32,965 nt of DNA. Origin: Antribacter soli (GTDB taxonomy: Bacteria > Actinomycetota > Actinomycetes > Actinomycetales > Cellulomonadaceae). A program made the translations under genes and the position numbers. Location of the stretch: assembly GCF_021568775.1 (NCBI RefSeq), contig NZ_JAKGSG010000047.1, positions 1-32,965 of the forward strand, in the 5' to 3' direction. Positions 28,720 through 32,965 of the stretch are shown in pieces (the stretch's first letter is position 1; each line of letters opens with the position of its first letter). A model generated the notes under the pieces. The model searched no databases and was not told the DNA's origin. It saw only the letters and a program-made list of their open reading frames with translations.

Positions 28720-28756
28720 GTCGGCCCCGGCCCCTCACGGAGGGACCGGGGCCGAC
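28720..28756. terminator. bidirectional terminator between LPMO and MFS genes
   Basis: A perfect 11-bp stem (28720-28730 against 28746-28756), with further pairing possible inside the 15-nt loop, lies between the convergent LPMO and MFS genes. Confidence 0.8.
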
Positions 28757-28763
28757 CGCGCGA

Positions 28764-30089
28764 TCAGCCGTGGGCGCCGGCCCGCGCGGTCGCGCGAGGG
28801 CGCGCCGCGCCGGACACGACCAGCCCGAGCACCACGGGCAGCGCGAGCACCAGCACCGCGAGCCGGTATCCCGTGACGTCGGCGAGGAACCCGATGAGCG
28901 GCGGGCCGACGAAGAACGCCGAGTAGCCGATCGTCGACGCCACGGCGACGCGCATCGCCGCGCGTGCCGGGTCGTCGGACGCCGCGCTCATGCCCACGGG
29001 GAAGCCGAGGGCCGCGCCGGCTCCCCACAGGGCCACGCCCACCAGGGCCACCCACAGCGACGGCACCAGTGCGAACACGGCGACGCCGACGATCGCGACC
29101 GCCGCGGACGCCCGCAGGGCCGCGACCCGCCCGAACCGGTCGATCGCGCGAGTGCCGAGCAGTCGCGCCGTCGTCATCGCGGTGAGGAAGACGGCCAGGC
29201 CGAGCGCGCCCACCGAGTCCGGGACGTGGAAACCGTCCACGACCGCGAGGCTCACCCAGTCGTTCGCCACGCCCTCGGTCAGGGCCGCGCCCAGCACCAC
29301 GAGGCCCACGGCCAGCGTGCGCGGCTCCCGCCACGCCGCGAGCAGCCCGCGCGTCCCGCCGTGGTTGTCCGACGCCGGTCGCTCGCCCGGCTGCACCGGG
29401 TCGCCTCCCACGGCGACGAGTGGTGTGGCGGCAGGGTCCAGCTGTGCGTCGGCCACCCTGCCGGGGTGCGCCGCAGCTTCCGCGAGCGCATGCACCTCGG
29501 GAGCGTGGAGGGCACCCACGCTCCGGGGCTCGGGAAGGAAGAACCGGACCGAGATCGCGACCGCCGCCAGGGCGACCACTCCAGCGACGGGGACGTGCCA
29601 CTCCACTGGCGCGCCCAGGCGCGCCGCGAGGGCGCCCACTCCCGCGCCGACGACCGTGCCGAACGAGAAGCCCGCGTGGTAGACGGGCATCACCGCCTTG
29701 CCGAGCCGCTGTTCCACCGCGGCGCCCTCGAGGTTCATGCCCGCGTCCCACACGCCCGCGCCCACGCCGAACACCGCGAGCCCGGCCCGGACCGCCAGAT
29801 GGTCGCCGGACTGCACGCCGAACGCGGCCACGCCCACGCCGATCGTGAAGATCAAGGCGAACAGGATGACGGTCCGCGAGGTTCCCAGGCGCTCCACCAC
29901 CAGCCCCGAGAGCGGGATCGCGATCACGGACCCGATCGCCCCGGTGAGCAGGAGCAGGCCCATCTCCCCCTCGGAGAACGACAGGCCGTCACGGACCGCC
30001 GGGAGCCGGGACGCCCAGCTCGCGAACCCGAAACCGCTCGCGGCGAAGGTGACGAACACGGCGCGGGACGCGGCAACAGCTGTCGGCAC
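28764..30089 (-). CDS. MFS transporter
   Basis: This 441-residue major facilitator permease has about 12 hydrophobic segments in two halves, separated by a long cytoplasmic loop (about 195-250) rich in Ala, Pro and charged residues. The cytoplasmic loop between segments 2 and 3 has VVERLGTSR, a degenerate MFS motif. It resembles sugar/fucose-permease-like and drug-efflux members; the substrate is not readable. The start is GTG with GAGGAG directly upstream. It is divergent from a LacI-family regulator, which probably controls it. Confidence 0.88.
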   Translation of the reverse strand: MPTAVAASRAVFVTFAASGFGFASWASRLPAVRDGLSFSEGEMGLLLLTGAIGSVIAIPLSGLVVERLGTSRTVILFALIFTIGVGVAAFGVQSGDHLAVRAGLAVFGVGAGVWDAGMNLEGAAVEQRLGKAVMPVYHAGFSFGTVVGAGVGALAARLGAPVEWHVPVAGVVALAAVAISVRFFLPEPRSVGALHAPEVHALAEAAAHPGRVADAQLDPAATPLVAVGGDPVQPGERPASDNHGGTRGLLAAWREPRTLAVGLVVLGAALTEGVANDWVSLAVVDGFHVPDSVGALGLAVFLTAMTTARLLGTRAIDRFGRVAALRASAAVAIVGVAVFALVPSLWVALVGVALWGAGAALGFPVGMSAASDDPARAAMRVAVASTIGYSAFFVGPPLIGFLADVTGYRLAVLVLALPVVLGLVVSGAARPRATARAGAHG

Positions 30090-30112
30090 GAGACTCCTCG
30101 GTCAGGTTCAGG

Positions 30113-30130
30113 GCATGCGTCCGTGCATGC
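30113..30130. promoter_or_regulatory. candidate operator: paired GCATGC sites
   Basis: Two identical 6-bp palindromes GCATGC (30113-30118 and 30125-30130) separated by 6 bp lie 24 bp before the MFS start, in the 166-bp divergent region shared with the LacI-type gene. Together they form an 18-bp near-palindrome of LacI-family operator size. Confidence 0.4.
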
Positions 30131-30255
30131 GGGTACGCTGGCGGGCGCGCCGTCAGCGGCGGCACGCATATCGATTCGACAGTCAAGCACACACGACAAC
30201 GCGCCCGTGGTCCAGCCGATTCCCGGTGTCCCCGAGCGCCGCCCGAGGGAGCGCG

Positions 30256-31371
30256 ATGAGCCGAGAACGCGGAAGCCGCCCGACCCTGGCCAAGGTGGCC
30301 GAGCTCGCAGGCGTGTCCGTGTCCACCGCATCTCTCGCGTTCTCCGGAGCGGGACCCATCACCCCCGAGACGCGCGAGCGCGTGCTCCAGGCAGCGCGGG
30401 ACCTCGACTACGCGGGCCCGAACCCCCTGGGGCGCCAGCTCCGCTCCGGGCGCTCGGGCATCGTCGGCGTCGTCATCGGCGACCAGCTCGGCCGATCCTT
30501 CCGCGACCCCGTGTCGGTGCAGGTGCTCCACGGCCTCGTCTCCACCATCGGTGAGCAGGGGCTCGGCGTGCTGCTCATCCCCGGGACGCCCCAGGGCACC
30601 CTGCAGCTCGCCGGGATGGAGAGCGCCGGGCTACCGCCCGCCGTCGACCCGCTCGTCGAGGCCGCTGCCATGGACGTGGCCGTGCTCGTCTGGGGCGCGC
30701 TGTCGGAGGACCCGAACCTCACGGCCCTGCAGCGACGCGGCGTCCCCGTGGTCATCGGCGAGGGCAAGAGCGAGCCCGGCATCCCCGTCGTCGGCATCGA
30801 CGACCGCCGCGGCGCCGCCGAGGCCGTGCGGCACCTCGTCGAGCTCGGGCACACGAGGATCGCCGAGATCACCCTGCCGTTCGGGCGGAGCGAGCGGTCC
30901 GGTCCCGTGTCGGCCGAGCGCCTCACCCAGGCCGACCGCACTCCCACGCAGCACCGCCTCGCCGGCGTGCGGGACGTCATCGAGCCCGTGCTGTCCTGGG
31001 AGACCCCGGCCTCGCTCGTCGAGCACGGGCGCGACGCCGCCATGGAGATCCTGGGCGCCTGGGTGCCTTCGTCCGAGCGGCCCACCGCGATCGTCGCGCA
31101 CTCGGACCTGCTCGCCGCCGGCGCCGTCATCGCCGCCCGGGAGCTCGGCCTCCGGGTCCCCGAGGACGTGTCGATCGCCGGCTTCGACGGTCTCGACCTG
31201 CCCTGGCTCTCCCCCGACGTGCTCACCAGCGTGCACCAGCCGCTGCAGGAGAAGGGCCGGGCGCTCGGCCGGGCCGTCATGGCCCTGCTCGCCGGCGAGA
31301 CGCCCGAGTCGGTGATGCTGGATGTCGGGCTCGTCCAGGGGACGACGACGGGCCCTGTCCCCGAGCTCTGA
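30256..31371 (+). CDS. LacI-family transcriptional regulator
   Basis: This 371-residue one-component regulator has the LacI helix-turn-helix at residues 11-31 (LAKVAELAGVSVSTASLAFSG) and a hinge helix around NPLGRQLRSG. The periplasmic-binding-protein-like effector domain follows (IVGVVIGDQLGR, VVGIDDRRGAAEAVRHLVELGH, AIVAHSDLLAAGAVIAARELGL, VSIAGFDGLDLP, LTSVHQPL). The ATG follows GAGGGAG; upstream in-frame sequence overlaps the MFS gene on the other strand. Divergent layout suggests it represses the MFS permease and itself in response to a sugar or related ligand. A role for the nearby LPMO cannot be excluded. Confidence 0.93.
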   Translation: MSRERGSRPTLAKVAELAGVSVSTASLAFSGAGPITPETRERVLQAARDLDYAGPNPLGRQLRSGRSGIVGVVIGDQLGRSFRDPVSVQVLHGLVSTIGEQGLGVLLIPGTPQGTLQLAGMESAGLPPAVDPLVEAAAMDVAVLVWGALSEDPNLTALQRRGVPVVIGEGKSEPGIPVVGIDDRRGAAEAVRHLVELGHTRIAEITLPFGRSERSGPVSAERLTQADRTPTQHRLAGVRDVIEPVLSWETPASLVEHGRDAAMEILGAWVPSSERPTAIVAHSDLLAAGAVIAARELGLRVPEDVSIAGFDGLDLPWLSPDVLTSVHQPLQEKGRALGRAVMALLAGETPESVMLDVGLVQGTTTGPVPEL

Positions 31372-31383
31372 GCCGGAGTGCAG

Positions 31384-31425
31384 CGCAGGCGAAGAGCGAC
31401 CAGAGGCACCTGCTCCGAGCCTGCG
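31384..31425. terminator. weak hairpin between convergent genes
   Basis: A 7-bp perfect inverted repeat (31384-31390 against 31419-31425) with a long loop spans the gap between the LacI-type gene and the convergent dehydratase gene. It is a weak terminator candidate. Confidence 0.3.
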
Positions 31426-31866
31426 TCAGGCGAGGCGGACGAGGGCCTGGACCTTGCCCAGGACCTTCTGGCCGTCGAAGGTGACGGCCAGGTCGACGCG
31501 GGCCGTCCCGGCCTCGGCGTCGATCGCTGCGATGGTGCCGGTGACCTCGACGGCCGCCGTGCCGGGGTTCGGCACGGGCACGGGACGCGTGAAACGCGCC
31601 TGGTAGTCGACGACGGCGCCCGGGTCGCCCGCCCAGTCCTCGACGAGGCCGATGACGGAGCCCATCGTGAGCATGCCGTGGGCGATCACGCCCGGCAGGC
31701 CGACGGACCCGGCGTAGGCGTCGTTCCAGTGGATCGGGTTGAAGTCACCGCTCGCACCCGCGTACCGGACGAGCCGGGAACGGTCGAGCTCGATCGTGCG
31801 GGTGCCGATCACGTCGCCCACCGCGAGGTCGGCGAGCACCGGGGTCGTGCCGGTCTGCGCGGTCAT
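31426..31866 (-). CDS. MaoC-like dehydratase, HadB-type subunit
   Basis: This 146-residue hot-dog-fold protein carries the hydratase motif around YAGASGDFNPIHWND, with the catalytic Asp-His pair D-x-N-P-I-H, and VGLPGVIAHGMLTMG. It matches mycobacterial HadB, the catalytic subunit of the (R)-3-hydroxyacyl-ACP dehydratase. Its ATG overlaps the stop of the HadA-like gene by 4 bp, indicating a coupled heterodimer. The gene order rpmG-hadA-hadB is the mycobacterial one, but a third subunit (HadC) is absent and mycolate synthesis is not expected in this lineage. The physiological acyl substrate is unclear. Confidence 0.9.
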   Translation of the reverse strand: MTAQTGTTPVLADLAVGDVIGTRTIELDRSRLVRYAGASGDFNPIHWNDAYAGSVGLPGVIAHGMLTMGSVIGLVEDWAGDPGAVVDYQARFTRPVPVPNPGTAAVEVTGTIAAIDAEAGTARVDLAVTFDGQKVLGKVQALVRLA

Positions 31867-32321
31867 GAGTCCTCCCCGCGGATCGCCAGCGTCGACACGA
31901 CGGTCGAGACCGGCTCGCGTCCGCCGTTCTCGCCCTGGGCGAAGATCTCGCAGCGCGTCGTCACCATCGACAGCGAGCCGCGGCTGGTCACGGAGTCCAC
32001 GTGCAGCACCGTCACGAGCTCGTCGCCCGCGACGATGGGGCGGTGGTGGGTGAAGCGCTCCTCCGCGTGGACCACGCGGGAGAAGTCGACGGCCGCCTCG
32101 GGGTCCTGGATGTACTGCGCCTCCGCGCGCTGCGCCACGACCACCGCGAAGGTGGCCGGCGCGACCAGGTCCGGATAGCCGAGACCCCGCGCCGCCACGA
32201 GATCGTGGTGCGCGGGGTGGGCTGCACCGACGGCGGAGGCGAACTCCCGGATCTTCTCGCGGCCTACGGAGTAGGGGCTGTCGGCCGGGTACTCACGGCC
32301 TGCGAAGGTCGGGTTCGCCAC
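31863..32321 (-). CDS. MaoC-N-like dehydratase, HadA-type subunit (UPF0336)
   Basis: This 152-residue partner has a hot-dog fold lacking the Asp-His catalytic motif of its neighbour. It starts VANPTFAGREYP and continues VGREKIREFASAVGA, PATFAVVVAQ and RPIVAGDELVTVLHVDSV. These correspond to mycobacterial HadA, which binds the acyl chain. The GTG at 32321 is the only start that fits homology; it lies 22 bp after rpmG and has no clear ribosome-binding site, so translation may depend on coupling to rpmG. It overlaps the HadB-type gene by ATGA. Confidence 0.85.
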   Translation of the reverse strand: MANPTFAGREYPADSPYSVGREKIREFASAVGAAHPAHHDLVAARGLGYPDLVAPATFAVVVAQRAEAQYIQDPEAAVDFSRVVHAEERFTHHRPIVAGDELVTVLHVDSVTSRGSLSMVTTRCEIFAQGENGGREPVSTVVSTLAIRGEDS

Positions 32322-32343
32322 GTCGGTGTGGATGCTGCGAACG

Positions 32344-32514
32344 TCAGCGGGTCTCGCGGTGCGCGGTGTGCTTGCCGCAGCGCGGGCAGAACTTCGCCAG
32401 CTCGAGACGGTCGGGGTCGTTGCGGCGGTTCTTCTTGGTGATGTAGTTCCGCTCCTTGCAGTCCACGCAGGCAAGCGTGATCTTCGGGCGGACGTCGGCG
32501 CTCTTGCTTGCCAT
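32344..32514 (-). CDS. rpmG: 50S ribosomal protein L33
   Basis: This 56-residue L33 is of the zinc-ribbon (C+) type, with CVDC and CPRC pairs, and would be located near the E site. The start is the ATG of [16 protein letters not shown], behind a strong GAGAGGTGA ribosome-binding site; the track-like longer frame upstream is not needed. Zinc-ribbon L33 paralogs can be swapped for cysteine-less copies under zinc limitation. It follows tRNA-Met and leads the rpmG-hadA-hadB unit. Confidence 0.96.
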   Translation of the reverse strand: MASKSADVRPKITLACVDCKERNYITKKNRRNDPDRLELAKFCPRCGKHTAHRETR

Positions 32515-32597
32515 GGCTGTCACCTCTCGCGCCTCGATGAGGCGCCATGTGTCTCGGTCCACGCGACAAGAGGAACGCCGCACGGAAGTACTTGTTG

Positions 32598-32671
32598 TAG
32601 CGAGGGCGGGGCTCGAACCCGCGACCTCACGATTATGAGTCGTGCGCTCTGACCAGCTGAGCTACCCCGCC
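32598..32671 (-). tRNA. tRNA-Met (elongator, anticodon CAT)
   Basis: This 74-nt cloverleaf has acceptor GGCGGGG pairing with CCTCGCT (two G-U pairs), D-arm GCTCAGCTGG, anticodon loop CTCATAA and T-loop TTCGAGC. The paired first base and lack of a C1-A72 mismatch argue against the initiator. CCA is not encoded. A tRNA-Ile with modified CAT is a less likely alternative. The order tRNA-Thr, tRNA-Met, rpmG matches mycobacteria. Confidence 0.92.
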
Positions 32672-32733
32672 ACGCGTGACTGAGCGCGAGGCCGCCGCCC
32701 GGGAACAGGTGGACGGCCCCGCGTCGATCACAG

Positions 32734-32806
32734 AGCCCCGAAAGGGAATCGAACCCTTGACCTTCTCCTTACCATGGAGACGCTCTGCCGACTGAGCTAT
32801 CGGGGC
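32734..32806 (-). tRNA. tRNA-Thr (anticodon GGT)
   Basis: This 73-nt cloverleaf has acceptor GCCCCGA/TCGGGGC, anticodon stem TCTCC/GGAGA with loop ATGGTAA, and T-loop TTCGATT. CCA is not encoded. It lies 62 bp upstream of tRNA-Met and is probably cotranscribed with it. Confidence 0.95.
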
Positions 32807-32816
32807 AGCGGGTAGA

Positions 32817-32846
32817 ACACTACACGGTCTCCTGCACGCGTGCGAA
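32817..32846 (-). promoter_or_regulatory. candidate promoter of the tRNA-Thr/tRNA-Met unit
   Basis: On the minus strand TTCGCA (32841-32846), an 18-bp spacer and TAGTGT (32817-32822) lie 10 bp before the tRNA-Thr 5' end. The -10 fits TANNNT. Confidence 0.4.
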
Positions 32847-32880
32847 ATCGGATGTGCGGGTGATCCGTCACAGTACGGAG

Positions 32881-32965
32881 CGGGGGGGGGGGGGGGGGCC
32901 CCCCCCCCGGGCCCCCCCCCCCCCCGGCGGCGGGCCGACCGGGCCCCCCCCCCGCCCCACCCCGC
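32881..32965. other. poly-G/poly-C low-complexity contig end
   Basis: The final ~85 bases are almost only long runs of G then C. This is typical of a sequencing or assembly artefact at a contig end and is unlike any other part of the window. No biological meaning should be read from it. Confidence 0.8.

Overview
The window is a very GC-rich chromosomal contig end from an actinobacterium. The gene order is rpmG, two hadA/hadB-like dehydratases, a tRNA-Trp gene, secE, nusG, rplK, rplA, rplJ, rplL, rpoB and rpoC. Together with the zinc-ribbon L33, the GTG/TTG starts and a secreted AA10 polysaccharide monooxygenase carrying a Pro-Thr linker and a CBM2, this points to Micrococcales. A Cellulomonas-like cellulose degrader is the best guess (inference; there is no 16S gene in the window).

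Layout, low to high coordinate. 1-9300: rpoC, rpoB, rplL and rplJ on the minus strand, with terminators after rpoC and rplL, a good sigma-70-type promoter for rpoB and a structured leader before rplJ. 9403-17943: an accessory block, also on the minus strand, inserted between rplJ and rplA. In transcription order it holds an ECF-like sigma factor, an overlapping protein of unknown function, a subtilisin-family protease without a signal peptide, a TPR-CHAT protease, a 42-residue secreted micropeptide found by reading the gap, and a second, paralogous TPR-CHAT protease. Hairpin terminators bound the block. 18178-21105: rplA, rplK, nusG, secE and tRNA-Trp, minus strand. 21308-28692: a DrrAB-like ABC exporter, a MltB-like lytic transglycosylase, an adenosine-deaminase-family enzyme, a lipoprotein L,D-transpeptidase, murB and the LPMO. 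28720-31371: an MFS permease divergent from a LacI-family regulator. 31384-32806: two MaoC-type dehydratases, rpmG, tRNA-Met and tRNA-Thr. The last ~85 bases are poly-G/poly-C and look like an assembly or sequencing artefact.

How it fits together. Most genes are translation, transcription and envelope housekeeping. The distinctive part is the sigma / unknown protein / subtilisin / TPR-CHAT / micropeptide / TPR-CHAT block. It combines three proteases with a transcription initiation factor and a secreted peptide. I infer a proteolytically triggered sigma-factor response, formally similar to the Csx29 (TPR-CHAT) - Csx30 - RpoE arrangement of type III-E CRISPR systems, but with no CRISPR component visible here. 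This is the candidate undescribed system; its trigger, substrates and output cannot be read from the sequence.
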